Notes under the pieces: generated by a model
Database searches by the model: none
Told to the model about the DNA's origin: nothing
Seen by the model: only the letters and a program-made list of their open reading frames with translations
DNA from: Hyphomicrobiales bacterium
GTDB taxonomy: Bacteria > Pseudomonadota > Alphaproteobacteria > Rhizobiales > Rhizobiaceae
DNA length: 64,000 nucleotides
Reading direction: 5' to 3'
Assembly: GCA_900469345.1 (NCBI GenBank)
Contig: UBWZ01000002.1
Coordinates: 549,579-613,578, forward strand
Translations under genes and position numbers: made by a program
Part shown: in pieces, positions 31,778 through 41,321 of the stretch
How positions within the stretch are numbered: the first letter of the stretch is position 1
How the letters are laid out: the number at the start of each line of letters is the position of its first letter

Positions 31778-32806
31778 ATGCGTTCTGTATTGATGGCAGC
31801 GGCAGCACTGGCGGCCGGAGTGACGATGCATGCACCGGCCACGCGCGCGGCCGGCGACCTGAACCTGATCTGCTCGGCAGACGTGGTCATCTGCGAGATG
31901 ATGCAGCAGATGTTCCAGAAGGACACCGGCATCCAGGTCAACATGGTGCGCCTTTCGTCCGGTGAGACCTATGCGAAGATCCGCGCCGAGGCGCGCAACC
32001 CCAAGACCGATATCTGGTGGGCCGGCACCGGCGATCCGCATCTGCAGGCCGCGTCCGAGGGCCTGACGCAGGAATACAAGTCCCCGCTTCTGGGCGAGCT
32101 CAACGACTGGGCGCAGAAGCAGGCGGAAAGCTCCGGCTACCGCACCGTCGGCGTTTACGCCGGTGCCCTCGGCTGGGGCTACAACACCGATCTCTTCAAG
32201 CAGAAGGGCTACAAGGAGCCGAAGTGCTGGGCCGATCTTCTGGACAGCGCCTTCAAGGGCGAGATCCAGATGGCGAACCCGAATTCGTCCGGCACCGCCT
32301 ATACGGCGCTGGCGACGCTCGTCCAGATCATGGGCGAGGACAAGGCATTCGAGTATCTGAAGGCTCTCAACGCCAACATCTCCCAGTACACCAAGTCCGG
32401 CTCGGCGCCGGTCAAGGCCGCCGCACGCGGTGAAACCGCGATCGGCATCGTCTTCATGCACGATGCCGTGGCCCAGACGGCGGAAGGCTTCCCGGTCAAG
32501 TCGGTGGCGCCTTGCGAAGGCACGGGCTACGAGATCGGCTCGATGTCGATCGTCAAGGGTGCCCGCAACCTCGACAATGCCAAGAAGTGGTACGACTGGG
32601 CGCTCAGTGCGCCGGTCCAGTCGCACATGAAGGATGCCAAGTCCTTCCAGCTTCCCTCCAATGCCAAGGCGGAGGTTCCAAAAGAGTCGCCGAAATTCTC
32701 GGAGATCAAGCTGATCAACTACGATTTCAGCACCTATGGCGCCCCCGAGACGCGCAAGAAGCTCCTGGAACGGTGGGACACGGAAATCGGCGCCAACGCC
32801 AACTGA
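31778..32806 (+). CDS. ABC transporter periplasmic binding protein, Fe3+/AfuA (class F) type
   Basis: This 342-residue protein has a Sec signal peptide (cleavage near ATRAAG, residue 24). The binding-protein fold reads LNLICSADVVICEMMQQMFQKDTGI, then KTDIWWAGTGDPHLQAA, GVYAGALGWGYNTDLF and NPNSSGTAYTALATLVQIMG. It belongs to the ferric-type family. Some members, such as AfuA, were shown to bind hexose phosphates instead of iron. The tyrosine pairs of iron binders are not obvious here, and the operon holds a sugar-phosphatase-like gene, so I favour a phosphorylated organic substrate. The ATG follows AGGAGG. It is the first gene after the LacI operators. Confidence 0.88.
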   Translation: MRSVLMAAAALAAGVTMHAPATRAAGDLNLICSADVVICEMMQQMFQKDTGIQVNMVRLSSGETYAKIRAEARNPKTDIWWAGTGDPHLQAASEGLTQEYKSPLLGELNDWAQKQAESSGYRTVGVYAGALGWGYNTDLFKQKGYKEPKCWADLLDSAFKGEIQMANPNSSGTAYTALATLVQIMGEDKAFEYLKALNANISQYTKSGSAPVKAAARGETAIGIVFMHDAVAQTAEGFPVKSVAPCEGTGYEIGSMSIVKGARNLDNAKKWYDWALSAPVQSHMKDAKSFQLPSNAKAEVPKESPKFSEIKLINYDFSTYGAPETRKKLLERWDTEIGANAN

Positions 32807-32879
32807 CGTCCATCGAACCGCCGTCCGGCACAGCCGGCGCGGCGGCCAGACTTCCCCTGCAGCGAGGCAAGAGCCGGTC

Positions 32880-35108
32880 ATGGACGATCGCAACCGCAGA
32901 CTGAACATCGTTCTTGCCCTGGCCGTGGCCGCCATGACGGTCCTGCCCTGGTACAGGATCGAAGGCGGATTCTTCTCCTTCGGCTGGCTGTCGGACCTGA
33001 GCGGCGCATCGTCCGCCCCCGCTCTTTTGCAGGTCATGCTGTTCGATCGGCCCTGGTTGGTCCCGCCGTTTCTGGCGGTTCTGGCGGCCGTCGTCGCGCG
33101 CACCCTTGCCGATCCCATGCGGCGCGGCAAGCTGCTTGCCTGGTCCGGCGCATTCGGACTGGCCTATCTGGTGGCGGAGGGGCTCGCCATCGGCATTGGC
33201 GGCTTCAACTGGACCGTCAGCGAAGCGCTGTTCGGGGCCCTATCCGACGGCCAGCCGCCGATGGGGGCCGGCGCCGTCCTCGCGGCGATCTCTTTTTTGC
33301 TGATATTTTCTTTTGGTCTCGCCGAGCGTGGCGTCATGCGCGGCGATGCCTTCGTCGTCTCGACGATCGCGATCCTCGTCTTTCTGGTGACCGTGTTCGT
33401 CTTCTACCCGATCGGCAGCATGTTCGTCGGCGCCTTCCAGGATGTCGACGGGTCGTTCCAGATGGCCGGCTTCAACCGCACCATCACGGATGCCTCGATC
33501 TGGAGCCTCGACTGCGTGGTCGGCGGTGTCCGCTGCGGCGTTGCCTGGCGCACCCTGTTTCTCGCCGTCCTCACCGCCGGCGGATCGACGGCGCTGGGGC
33601 TCGCCTTCGCGCTGATCGCTACCCGCACGCGCTTCCCCTTCAAGAAAGGGCTGCGGCTTCTGACGGTCCTGCCGATCATCACCCCGCCCTTCGTGATCGG
33701 CCTGGCCCTGACCCTGCTCTTCGGCCGTGCCGGCGTCGTCACCCAGGGCCTCTCGAGCCTCTTCGGCATCGAACCGAGCCGCTGGCTCTACGGCCTGACC
33801 GGCATCTGGATCGCGCAGGTCCTGTCCTTCACGCCGATCTCCTTTCTCGTGCTGATCGGCGTCGTCGAAGGCGTCAGCCCCTCCATGGAGGAAGCGTCCC
33901 AGACGCTGCGCGCCGGTCGCTGGCGCACGTTCTGGCGGGTCTCGCTGCCGTTGATGAAGCCGGGCCTCGCCAACGCCTTTCTGATCGGCTTCATCGAGAG
34001 CATGGCCGATTTCGGCAACCCGCTGGTTCTCGGCGGAAGCCACGGCGTCCTCTCGACGGAAATCTTCTTTGCCGTGGTCGGCTCGCAGAACGATCCGGCG
34101 CGGGCGGCCGTGCTTGCCATGGTCCTGCTCTGCTTCACGCTGTCGGCCTTCCTGGCACAACGTCTCTGGCTCTCCGGCAAGAACTTCGCGACCGTCAGCG
34201 GCAAGGGCGACAGCGGCGCCCATATCGCCCTGCCCCGCTCGCTGTCGATCGGGCTGCATGCGGTTGTCATCCCCTGGATGATGTTCACCGTCATCGTCTA
34301 CGGCATGATCCTGTTCGGCGGCTTCGTGAAGACCTGGGGTCTCGACAACAGCCTGACGCTTGCCCACTACAGCAAGGCATTCTCGATCACCGTCGAGAAC
34401 GGCTCGATCGCCTGGACGGGCGTCGCCTGGAATTCCTTCTGGACGACGATGGAGATCGCGCTGATCGCCGCGCCGCTGACGGCGGCGGTCGGACTAGCCA
34501 CCGCCTACGTCATCGTGCGGCAGAAATTTGCCGGGCGGAACCTGTTCGAATTCGCGCTGATGATGAGCTTCGCCATCCCCGGCACGGTGATCGGCATCAG
34601 CTACATCATGGCCTTCAACCTGCCGCCGCTGGAGATGACGGGAACCGCCCTCATCCTCGTCGCCTGCTTCGTGTTCCGCAACATGCCGGTCGGCGTGCGT
34701 GGCGGGGTCGCGGCCATGAGCCAGCTCGACAAAAGTCTTGACGAGGCATCGATGACGCTTGGCGCCAACAGCTTCCGGACCATCCGCAAGGTCATCCTGC
34801 CGCTGCTGCGGCCAGCCATCACCGCCGCGCTCGTCTACTCCTTCGTACGCGCCATCACCTCGATCAGCGCCGTCGTCTTCCTCGTCAGCGCCCGCTACAA
34901 CATGGCCACCTCCTACATCGTCGGCTTGGTCGAAAACGGGGAATACGGTGTCGCCATCGCCTATTCCTCGATGCTCATCGTAGTGATGATCGCCGTCATC
35001 GCCGGCTTCCAGCTGCTCGTCGGCGAGCGGCGGCTGCGCCGCGAAAACCGTGTTGCCGGTCTTGCCACCCGGTCCGTCCCCGCCCTTGCCGAGGAGAAAG
35101 CCGCATGA
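32880..35108 (+). CDS. ABC transporter permease, Fbp/AfuB type (fused double permease)
   Basis: This 742-residue inner-membrane protein carries two binding-protein-dependent permease domains in one chain, as in FbpB/AfuB. The EAA loops are visible as EASQTLRAGRWRTFWRVSLPLMKPG near residue 340 and EASMTLGANSFRTIRKVILPLLRPA near residue 625. About 12-15 hydrophobic helices are seen, including four extra N-terminal ones (about 10-190) before the first permease domain. The ATG is at 32880; an in-frame extension reaches back into the binding-protein gene. Its stop overlaps the ATPase ATG by four bases. Confidence 0.9.
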   Translation: MDDRNRRLNIVLALAVAAMTVLPWYRIEGGFFSFGWLSDLSGASSAPALLQVMLFDRPWLVPPFLAVLAAVVARTLADPMRRGKLLAWSGAFGLAYLVAEGLAIGIGGFNWTVSEALFGALSDGQPPMGAGAVLAAISFLLIFSFGLAERGVMRGDAFVVSTIAILVFLVTVFVFYPIGSMFVGAFQDVDGSFQMAGFNRTITDASIWSLDCVVGGVRCGVAWRTLFLAVLTAGGSTALGLAFALIATRTRFPFKKGLRLLTVLPIITPPFVIGLALTLLFGRAGVVTQGLSSLFGIEPSRWLYGLTGIWIAQVLSFTPISFLVLIGVVEGVSPSMEEASQTLRAGRWRTFWRVSLPLMKPGLANAFLIGFIESMADFGNPLVLGGSHGVLSTEIFFAVVGSQNDPARAAVLAMVLLCFTLSAFLAQRLWLSGKNFATVSGKGDSGAHIALPRSLSIGLHAVVIPWMMFTVIVYGMILFGGFVKTWGLDNSLTLAHYSKAFSITVENGSIAWTGVAWNSFWTTMEIALIAAPLTAAVGLATAYVIVRQKFAGRNLFEFALMMSFAIPGTVIGISYIMAFNLPPLEMTGTALILVACFVFRNMPVGVRGGVAAMSQLDKSLDEASMTLGANSFRTIRKVILPLLRPAITAALVYSFVRAITSISAVVFLVSARYNMATSYIVGLVENGEYGVAIAYSSMLIVVMIAVIAGFQLLVGERRLRRENRVAGLATRSVPALAEEKAA

Positions 35109-36163
35109 CCCGCAAAGCAGGTTCCGTCGTCTTCCAGAACGTCCGCAAGACGTTCGGTGCCTTCACCGCCATAGCCGACCTGTCGCTGACCGTGGAACCG
35201 GGCACCCTCGTGACCCTGCTCGGCCCGTCCGGCTGCGGCAAGACGACCACCCTGCGCATGCTGGCCGGGCTCGAACATCCGACCTCCGGCCGCATCCTGA
35301 TCGGCGGCAAGGACGTGACGATGCTGCCCGCCAACGAGCGTGACGTTTCCATGGTATTCCAGTCCTACGCCCTGTTTCCGCACATGAGCTCGCTCGAGAA
35401 CGTCGCCTACGGGCTTCAATCCTCGGGAATGGCAAAGAAGGAGGCCCGCGAGCGGGCGGACAACGGACTGGAACTGGTGGGCCTTGCCGGCATGGGGCAG
35501 CGTCTTCCCGCAGAACTTTCAGGCGGTCAGCAGCAGCGTGTCGCCGTCGCCCGGGCACTGGTGCTCGAGCCGCAGGTCCTCCTCCTCGACGAACCGCTGT
35601 CCAATCTCGACGCCCGCCTTCGCCGCCGGGTCCGCACCGAGATCCGTGAACTGCAGCAGCGGCTGGAGTTCACCGCGGTCTACGTGACCCACGACCAGGA
35701 CGAGGCGCTTGCCGTCTCCGACCGGATCATCGTCATGAAGGACGGGCGCATCGCGCAGGAGGGCAGCCCCCGCGACCTCTACGAAACGCCGGCCTCCTCC
35801 TTCATAGCCGACTTCATCGGCGAGGCGAATGTCGTGCCGTGCGACATCATCGCCGTATCCGACGGCAAGGCAACGATCAGCATCGAGGGCCTGCGCCATG
35901 TGGTGCCGGCGCTCAGCGCAAGGCCGGGACGAGCCAAGCTTGCGGTGCGGCCAAGCGCGATCACGCTCGAACCGGCAGAGGATGCCGCCTTCCCCGGGCG
36001 CATCCGCCATGCCGCCTATCTCGGCGACCACATCGAATACGAGGCCGAGACGGCCGGAGGAACGCTGTTTATCGTCGACCCGTCGGTCGATCGGCTTCTT
36101 TCCCCTGGCACGCAGGTCGGCATCGGGCTTAAAACCCGTGGCATCGCGATTATCGCAGAATAA
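35105..36163 (+). CDS. ABC transporter ATPase, Fbp/AfuC type
   Basis: This 352-residue cytoplasmic ATPase drives the Fbp/AfuB-type permease. Visible motifs are Walker A GPSGCGKTT (about 41-49), a Q-loop in MVFQSYALFPHMS, signature LSGGQQQR near 140, Walker [13 protein letters not shown] near 160 and the H-loop in YVTHDQDEA near 197. A C-terminal TOBE-like domain (about 240-352) with LAVRPSAITL follows. The ATG overlaps the permease stop (ATGA), indicating translational coupling. The next gene starts 25 bases after its stop. Confidence 0.93.
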   Translation: MTRKAGSVVFQNVRKTFGAFTAIADLSLTVEPGTLVTLLGPSGCGKTTTLRMLAGLEHPTSGRILIGGKDVTMLPANERDVSMVFQSYALFPHMSSLENVAYGLQSSGMAKKEARERADNGLELVGLAGMGQRLPAELSGGQQQRVAVARALVLEPQVLLLDEPLSNLDARLRRRVRTEIRELQQRLEFTAVYVTHDQDEALAVSDRIIVMKDGRIAQEGSPRDLYETPASSFIADFIGEANVVPCDIIAVSDGKATISIEGLRHVVPALSARPGRAKLAVRPSAITLEPAEDAAFPGRIRHAAYLGDHIEYEAETAGGTLFIVDPSVDRLLSPGTQVGIGLKTRGIAIIAE

Positions 36164-36188
36164 CGCCGCGGCAGAACAGGAACCGGAC

Positions 36189-37010
36189 ATGAGCATCGAC
36201 AACCAGGATATCAGCCGCCGCCATTCGCTTGCCGAACGGGTTGCCCGTGAAGCGGGACGGCTCGCGCACGACTATTTCACGCGCCGCGACAGCCTTGTCA
36301 TCGAGATCAAGGGAGACCCGCAGGACGTGGTGTCGATCGCCGACCGCAACGTCGAGAAGCTGATCCGCGACCAGGTCGCCGCCGCCTTTGCCGATGACGG
36401 TTTTCTCGGTGAGGAATACGGTCTCGTCAGCGGCAGCTCCGGCTTCACCTGGGTTGTGGACCCGATCGATGGCACCAGTCCGTTCGTCCAGGGAATGCCC
36501 AACTGGTGCGTGTCCATCGCGGTGCTTCACGACAACAAGCCCGTGGTCGGGGTCATCTACGTGCCCTGCCACGAGGAAACCTATTCCGCCGCAAGCGGCC
36601 AAGGCGCCACGCTCAACGGCGTGCGGCTCGAACTGGGCACGGCCAAGACGATCCGCAACGCCATGACGGGGATCGGCGCCAATCATCACGTCACGCCGGC
36701 AGCCGTGGGCAAGATCGTCAGCGATCTGCTGGAAGCCGGCGGCAACTTCGTGCGGCTGGGATCGGGCGCACTGATGCTCGCCTATGTCGCGGCGGGCCGG
36801 CTTGTCGGCTATTATGAGCCCTATATGCATGCCTGGGATTGCCTTGGCGGCTACTGCATCGTCACGGAAGCGGGCGGCTGGCACCTGCCCTTCCCGACCG
36901 CCGGCGAAGGACTGACCCGCGGTGCGCCGGTGCTTGCCGCCGGTCCCGGTGCGATCGAAGATCTGCAGCGTATCGCCGGCATTGGTTCGGGAGACAGCGC
37001 GGCCGCATAG
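36189..37010 (+). CDS. Inositol-monophosphatase-family phosphatase
   Basis: This 273-residue, Mg2+-dependent, Li+-sensitive-type phosphatase belongs to the IMPase superfamily. The metal site is complete: Glu75/Glu76 (GEEYG), Asp91 and Asp94 in DPIDGTSP, and Asp217 in HAWDCLGGYC. Family members hydrolyse inositol phosphates, fructose-1,6-bisphosphate, histidinol phosphate or PAP. Located in an operon with a LacI regulator and an AfuABC-like transporter, it probably dephosphorylates the imported compound in the cytoplasm. I chose the ATG at 36189; upstream codons in this frame overlap the ATPase gene. Confidence 0.9.
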   Translation: MSIDNQDISRRHSLAERVAREAGRLAHDYFTRRDSLVIEIKGDPQDVVSIADRNVEKLIRDQVAAAFADDGFLGEEYGLVSGSSGFTWVVDPIDGTSPFVQGMPNWCVSIAVLHDNKPVVGVIYVPCHEETYSAASGQGATLNGVRLELGTAKTIRNAMTGIGANHHVTPAAVGKIVSDLLEAGGNFVRLGSGALMLAYVAAGRLVGYYEPYMHAWDCLGGYCIVTEAGGWHLPFPTAGEGLTRGAPVLAAGPGAIEDLQRIAGIGSGDSAAA

Positions 37011-37061
37011 ACAGGCATCTGGTCCCAAAACCGTTCCGGGAGGACGGTCGGGGCATCCGTT

Positions 37062-37081
37062 CCGGGATCGGAAGATCCCGG
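37062..37081 (+). terminator. Hairpin upstream of ugpB
   Basis: CCGGGATC-GGAA-GATCCCGG forms a perfect 8-bp stem with a GNRA-class loop, followed by TCTATTCTC and not a clean T-run. It lies between the phosphatase gene and ugpB and could act as a partial terminator or protect the ugpB message. Confidence 0.5.
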
Positions 37082-37113
37082 TCTATTCTCATGGCAAAGG
37101 GAGGAAACCATCC

Positions 37114-38415
37114 ATGAAGACCATACTCGCATCGACCATCGCCACCACGGCCCTGCTCATGGCCTCAAGCGCCATGGCAGCCACGGAAATCCAGTGGTGG
37201 CATGCCATGACCGGCGCCAACAACGAGGTCGTCGACCAGCTCGCCAAGGAATTCAATGAAGGCCAGAAGGACTACAAGATCGTCCCGGTCTTCAAGGGCA
37301 CCTATCCGGAAACCCTGAACGCCGGCATTGCCGCCTTCCGCGCCAAGCAGCCGCCGGCAATCATTCAGGTCTTCGACGCCGGCAGCGGCGTGATGATGGG
37401 TGCCCAGGGCGCCATCGTTCCGGTTGCCGACGTCCTCACCAAGGGCGGCTTCAAGTTCGACAAGTCGGCCTATCTGCCCGGCATCGTCGCCTATTATTCG
37501 AAGCCGGACGGCACGATGCTGTCCTTCCCCTACAACTCTTCCTCGCCCATCCTCTATTATAACAAGGACATTTTCCAGAAGGCTGGGCTCGACGCCGCCA
37601 ACCCGCCGAAGACATGGCCGGAAGTGTTCGAAGCCGCCAAGAAGATCAAGACGAGCGGCGCTGCCAATTGCGGCCTTACCTCGACCTGGCTGACCTGGAT
37701 CCAGACGGAAAACCTCGCCGCCTGGAACAACGTCTCCTACGGCAGCAACGAGAATGGCCTTGGCGGCGTCGATGTGAAGCTCGCCTTCAACTCCGACTTC
37801 TTCGTCAAGCACTTCCAGTCGATCGCTGATCTCACCAAGGACGGCACCTTCCGCTACGGCGGCCGCACCTCGGAAGCCAAGCAGCTGTTCACCTCCGGCG
37901 AATGCGGGATCCTGACGGAATCCTCCGGCGGTCTTGGCGATATCGTCAAGAGCGGAATGAACTACGGCATCGGCCAGCTCCCCTATTACGAGGGCGACGG
38001 CAGGCCGCAGAACACCATCCCGGGCGGCGCGAGCCTGTGGGTCTTTGCCGGCAAGAGCGATGCCGAATACAAGGGCACGGCGGCGTTCTTCAACTTCCTG
38101 TCGCAGACCAAGATCCAGGCCCGCCTGCACCAGGTGTCCGGCTACCTGCCCGTCACCATGGCAGCCTATGACGAGACCAAGAAGTCGGACTTCTACCAGA
38201 AGAACCCGGGTCGCGAGACGCCGATCCAGCAGATGCTCGGCAAGGCGCCGACGGCCAATTCCAAGGGCGTTCGGCTCGTCAACCTGCCGCAGGTGCGCGA
38301 CATCATGAACGAGGAGTTCGAGGCCATGCTGGCCGGCAAGCAGGATGCCAAGACGGCCCTGAACAAGGCGGTCGAGCGCGGCAATGCCGCAATTCAGCAG
38401 GCTATCGGCAAGTAA
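37114..38415 (+). CDS. ugpB: sn-glycerol-3-phosphate ABC transporter, periplasmic binding protein
   Basis: UgpB captures glycerol-3-phosphate and glycerophosphodiesters in the periplasm. The 433-residue protein has a Sec signal (MKTILASTIATTALLMASSAMA) followed by the family signature ATEIQWWHAMTGANNEVV. Then come VPVFKGTYPETLNAGIAAFRAKQPP, VFDAGSGVMMGAQGAIVPV and YNSSSPILYYNKDIF. A late QVSGYLPVTMAAYD is also typical. The ATG at 37114 has a GGGAGGA site. It lies 103 bases after the phosphatase gene, behind a hairpin, and is followed by another hairpin before ugpA. I saw no clear Pho box. Confidence 0.95.
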   Translation: MKTILASTIATTALLMASSAMAATEIQWWHAMTGANNEVVDQLAKEFNEGQKDYKIVPVFKGTYPETLNAGIAAFRAKQPPAIIQVFDAGSGVMMGAQGAIVPVADVLTKGGFKFDKSAYLPGIVAYYSKPDGTMLSFPYNSSSPILYYNKDIFQKAGLDAANPPKTWPEVFEAAKKIKTSGAANCGLTSTWLTWIQTENLAAWNNVSYGSNENGLGGVDVKLAFNSDFFVKHFQSIADLTKDGTFRYGGRTSEAKQLFTSGECGILTESSGGLGDIVKSGMNYGIGQLPYYEGDGRPQNTIPGGASLWVFAGKSDAEYKGTAAFFNFLSQTKIQARLHQVSGYLPVTMAAYDETKKSDFYQKNPGRETPIQQMLGKAPTANSKGVRLVNLPQVRDIMNEEFEAMLAGKQDAKTALNKAVERGNAAIQQAIGK

Positions 38416-38423
38416 CCACCCTG

Positions 38424-38447
38424 GACCGCCCCTTTACCGGGGCGGTC
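38424..38447 (+). terminator. Hairpin between ugpB and ugpA
   Basis: GACCGCCCC pairs perfectly with GGGGCGGTC (9 bp) around TTTACC, with no T-run after it. Hairpins just after a binding-protein gene often protect its 3-prime end or partly stop transcription, raising the ratio of binding protein to permease. Confidence 0.65.
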
Positions 38448-38475
38448 TCACTCCCGATCGAACCGGAGCCTGCCC

Positions 38476-39357
38476 GTGCAAAGCGTCGTCTTTCCGAACA
38501 AGATCCTCCCCTATTTCCTGGTTGCGCCACAGATCGTCCTGACGGTCGTCTTCTTCTTCTGGCCGGCAAGCCAGGCGCTTTACCAGTCAGCCATGCGCGA
38601 GGATCCGTTCGGGCTCCAGAGCGGCTTCGTCGGGCTGGCCAATTTCCGCCAGATCCTCGCCGATCCCAACTATCTGCACGCGCTGCAGGTCACCGTCGTG
38701 TTCAGCATCGCGACTGCGGTCCTGTCGATGGCTGTGGCGCTGATCCTTGCCAATGCCGCCGATCTGGTGGTGCGCGGCAAGGGCCTCTACCGGACCATGC
38801 TGATCATCCCCTACGCGGTGGCGCCCGCCGTCGCGGGCATGCTCTGGCTGTTCATGTTCAACCCGTCGATGGGAACGCTCGCCTATCTGCTGAGACGCGG
38901 CGGCATTGCCTGGGACCCTTTGCTGAACGGTGACCAGGCCATGGTGCTCGTCGTCGTCGCGGCCGCCTGGAAGCAGATCAGCTATAATTTCCTGTTTTTC
39001 GTGGCCGGCCTGCAGGCCATTCCGAAATCGCTGCTGGAGGCGGCAGCGATCGACGGTGCCCGCGGCAGCCGCCGCTTCTGGACCATCGTCTTTCCGTTGC
39101 TGGCGCCGACGACCTTCTTCCTGCTTGTCGTCAACACGGTCTACGCCTTCTTCGATACCTTCGGCATCATCCATTCCGTGACCGGCGGCGGCCCTGCCAA
39201 GGCGACCGAAACCCTCGTTTACAAGGTCTACAACGACGGCTTCGTGAACCTCAATCTCGGCTCCTCGGCGGCCCAGTCGGTGGTGCTGATGGTGATCGTC
39301 ATCGGGCTTACGGCATTCCAGTTCCGCTTCGTCGAGCGGCGCGTCCATTACGGCTGA
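38476..39357 (+). CDS. ugpA: sn-glycerol-3-phosphate ABC transporter permease A
   Basis: UgpA is one of two inner-membrane channel subunits. The 293-residue protein has six hydrophobic helices and the permease EAA loop [25 protein letters not shown] near residue 188. It also has a [19 protein letters not shown] opening and a [18 protein letters not shown] motif typical of MalF/UgpA-type permeases. The start is a GTG with GGAG upstream, giving the normal N-terminus. It follows ugpB by 60 bases and precedes ugpE by nine, so the three are one operon. Confidence 0.94.
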   Translation: MQSVVFPNKILPYFLVAPQIVLTVVFFFWPASQALYQSAMREDPFGLQSGFVGLANFRQILADPNYLHALQVTVVFSIATAVLSMAVALILANAADLVVRGKGLYRTMLIIPYAVAPAVAGMLWLFMFNPSMGTLAYLLRRGGIAWDPLLNGDQAMVLVVVAAAWKQISYNFLFFVAGLQAIPKSLLEAAAIDGARGSRRFWTIVFPLLAPTTFFLLVVNTVYAFFDTFGIIHSVTGGGPAKATETLVYKVYNDGFVNLNLGSSAAQSVVLMVIVIGLTAFQFRFVERRVHYG

Positions 39358-39366
39358 GGACATTCG

Positions 39367-40215
39367 ATGATTGAAAATCGCCCGCGGGCCACCCTCATGG
39401 CGCATCTGATGTTGATCCTTGGCATCATCATCGTCGCCTTCCCGATCTACTATACGTTCATCGCCTCGACCGCGACCTCGTCAGATATTCTGCGCCCGCC
39501 GCTGTCGCTGCTTCCGGGTGGCCACATGCTCGACAACTACGGCGACGCCATTTCCGGCGGCGTCGAACGGGTCGTCAGCGTCAGCCTGGAACGGCTGCTG
39601 GTCAACAGCACCATCGTCGCCCTCGCCATTGCGGTCGGCAAGATCTTCATTTCCTTCCTGTCGGCGTTCGCGATCGTGTTCTTCCGCTTTCCGTTTCGCA
39701 TGGCCTTCTTCTGGATGATCTTCGTCACCCTCATGCTGCCGGTCGAGGTACGCATCCTGCCGACCTATAAGGTGATCGTCGATCTCGGCCTCATCGATAC
39801 CTATGCCGGGCTGACCCTGCCGCTGATGGCATCGGCAACGGCCACCTTCCTGTTCCGACAGTTCTTCCTCACCATCCCCGGAGAGCTGGTCGAGGCTGCC
39901 CGGATCGACAATGCCGGCCCCTTCCGCTTCATGCGCGACATCCTGCTGCCGCTGTCGATGACGAATATCGCGGCTCTCTTCGTGATCCTGTTTATCTACG
40001 GCTGGACCCAGTATCTCTGGCCGCTGCTGGTCACCAATGATGCGAAGATGAACACAATCATCATCGGCCTGCGCCGCATGGTCGACTTCGCCGATGCCTC
40101 GACGCCGTGGAACTACGTCATGGTCACGGCGATCCTGGCAATCATCCCTCCCGTCATCGTCGTCGTGCTCATGCAGCGTTGGTTCGTCAAAGGTTTGGTG
40201 GAGACTGAAAAGTAA
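39367..40215 (+). CDS. ugpE: sn-glycerol-3-phosphate ABC transporter permease E
   Basis: UgpE is the second channel subunit. The 282-residue protein has six helices, the EAA loop [24 protein letters not shown] near residue 176, and the N-terminal [18 protein letters not shown] typical of the UgpE/MalG family. The C-terminal [10 protein letters not shown] also fits. The stop codon TAA shares its last base with the ugpC ATG (TAATG), so translation of the ATPase is coupled. Confidence 0.94.
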   Translation: MIENRPRATLMAHLMLILGIIIVAFPIYYTFIASTATSSDILRPPLSLLPGGHMLDNYGDAISGGVERVVSVSLERLLVNSTIVALAIAVGKIFISFLSAFAIVFFRFPFRMAFFWMIFVTLMLPVEVRILPTYKVIVDLGLIDTYAGLTLPLMASATATFLFRQFFLTIPGELVEAARIDNAGPFRFMRDILLPLSMTNIAALFVILFIYGWTQYLWPLLVTNDAKMNTIIIGLRRMVDFADASTPWNYVMVTAILAIIPPVIVVVLMQRWFVKGLVETEK

Positions 40216-41258
40216 TGGCAAATATTGGCCTCAAGGACGTTCGCAAGGTCTATTCGGGCGGCGTCGAAGCAATCAAGGGCGTCTCGCTCGACATCAAGGA
40301 TGGCGAGATGATCGTGCTGGTCGGGCCGTCGGGCTGCGGAAAATCCACGCTGCTGCGCATGGTGGCGGGACTTGAAAGCATCAGCTCAGGCGAGGTGACG
40401 ATCGCCGACAAGCGCGTCAACGAGCTCGAGCCGGCCGAACGCGACATCGCCATGGTGTTCCAGAACTATGCGCTCTATCCGCATATGAGCGTCCGGCAAA
40501 ACCTCGCCTACGGCCTGAAGAACCGCAATACCCCGAAGGACGAGATCGACAGCCGCATCCTGGAAGCGGCCAGGGCGCTCGAGATCGAGCCCTTCCTCGA
40601 CCGCAAGCCGCGCCAGCTGTCCGGCGGCCAGCGCCAGCGCGTCGCCATGGGACGCGCCATCGTCCGCAAGCCCTCCGTCTTCCTGTTCGACGAGCCTCTA
40701 TCGAACCTCGATGCGAAGCTGCGCGTCCAGATGCGCGTCGAGATCCGCCGGCTGCAGCGCGCGCTCGCGACCACCTCGATCTACGTCACCCACGACCAGA
40801 TGGAAGCGATGACGCTCGCCGATCGGCTGGTGGTCCTCAATGCCGGCCGCATCGAACAGGTCGGCACGCCGATCGAACTCTACGAGAAGCCTGCGACCAC
40901 CTTCGTCGCGACCTTCATCGGCTCCCCTTCGATGAACCTCATGGCGCTCTCGAATGGCGCCGACTGGGCCGTCGCGCCCGGATCGGCCATACCGGCGCAG
41001 ACCGCCACGCTCGGGATCCGGCCCGAGGACCTGGTCGTCGCCGACGGTTCGCAACAGCTGCCCGTGCGGCTTGCGGTCGAAGTCGCGGCGGTGGAACTGG
41101 TGGGCGCTGAAAGCTATATTCACGGACTGACCGCCTCCGGCAGCAACGTCGTTTTCCGCACGGCTGGCCGCTCCGCCGTCGAACTTGGACAGAAGATGAC
41201 GTTGACGGCGGATCCGCGTCACTTTCACTTCTTTAGGGATGATGGCACGCGGCTCTGA
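40215..41258 (+). CDS. ugpC: sn-glycerol-3-phosphate ABC transporter ATPase
   Basis: UgpC is the 347-residue ATPase of the MalK/UgpC family. Seen motifs are Walker [10 protein letters not shown] near residue 38, [18 protein letters not shown] (Q-loop), signature LSGGQRQR, Walker [16 protein letters not shown] and [15 protein letters not shown] (H-loop). The C-terminal TOBE region includes [18 protein letters not shown] and [13 protein letters not shown]-like sequence, where regulators can bind in MalK homologues. It closes the ugpBAEC operon, with 63 bases to the next co-oriented gene. Confidence 0.94.
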   Translation: MANIGLKDVRKVYSGGVEAIKGVSLDIKDGEMIVLVGPSGCGKSTLLRMVAGLESISSGEVTIADKRVNELEPAERDIAMVFQNYALYPHMSVRQNLAYGLKNRNTPKDEIDSRILEAARALEIEPFLDRKPRQLSGGQRQRVAMGRAIVRKPSVFLFDEPLSNLDAKLRVQMRVEIRRLQRALATTSIYVTHDQMEAMTLADRLVVLNAGRIEQVGTPIELYEKPATTFVATFIGSPSMNLMALSNGADWAVAPGSAIPAQTATLGIRPEDLVVADGSQQLPVRLAVEVAAVELVGAESYIHGLTASGSNVVFRTAGRSAVELGQKMTLTADPRHFHFFRDDGTRL

Positions 41259-41321
41259 CCTGACCGCCACACCGAACGGATTCGATTTCTCGAAGAGGAG
41301 CCTCGTGCTCGTGGACGCGCC

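Noticed and set aside
31778-36163. Ferric iron uptake system (FbpABC)
   Set aside because: The family fits, but the phosphatase gene in the operon, the LacI regulator and the lack of obvious iron-binding tyrosine pairs favour a phosphorylated organic substrate. Iron is not excluded.
37011-37113. Pho box in front of ugpB
   Set aside because: I looked for paired CTGTCAT-like 7-mers with four-base spacing and found no convincing match; only a hairpin is clear.
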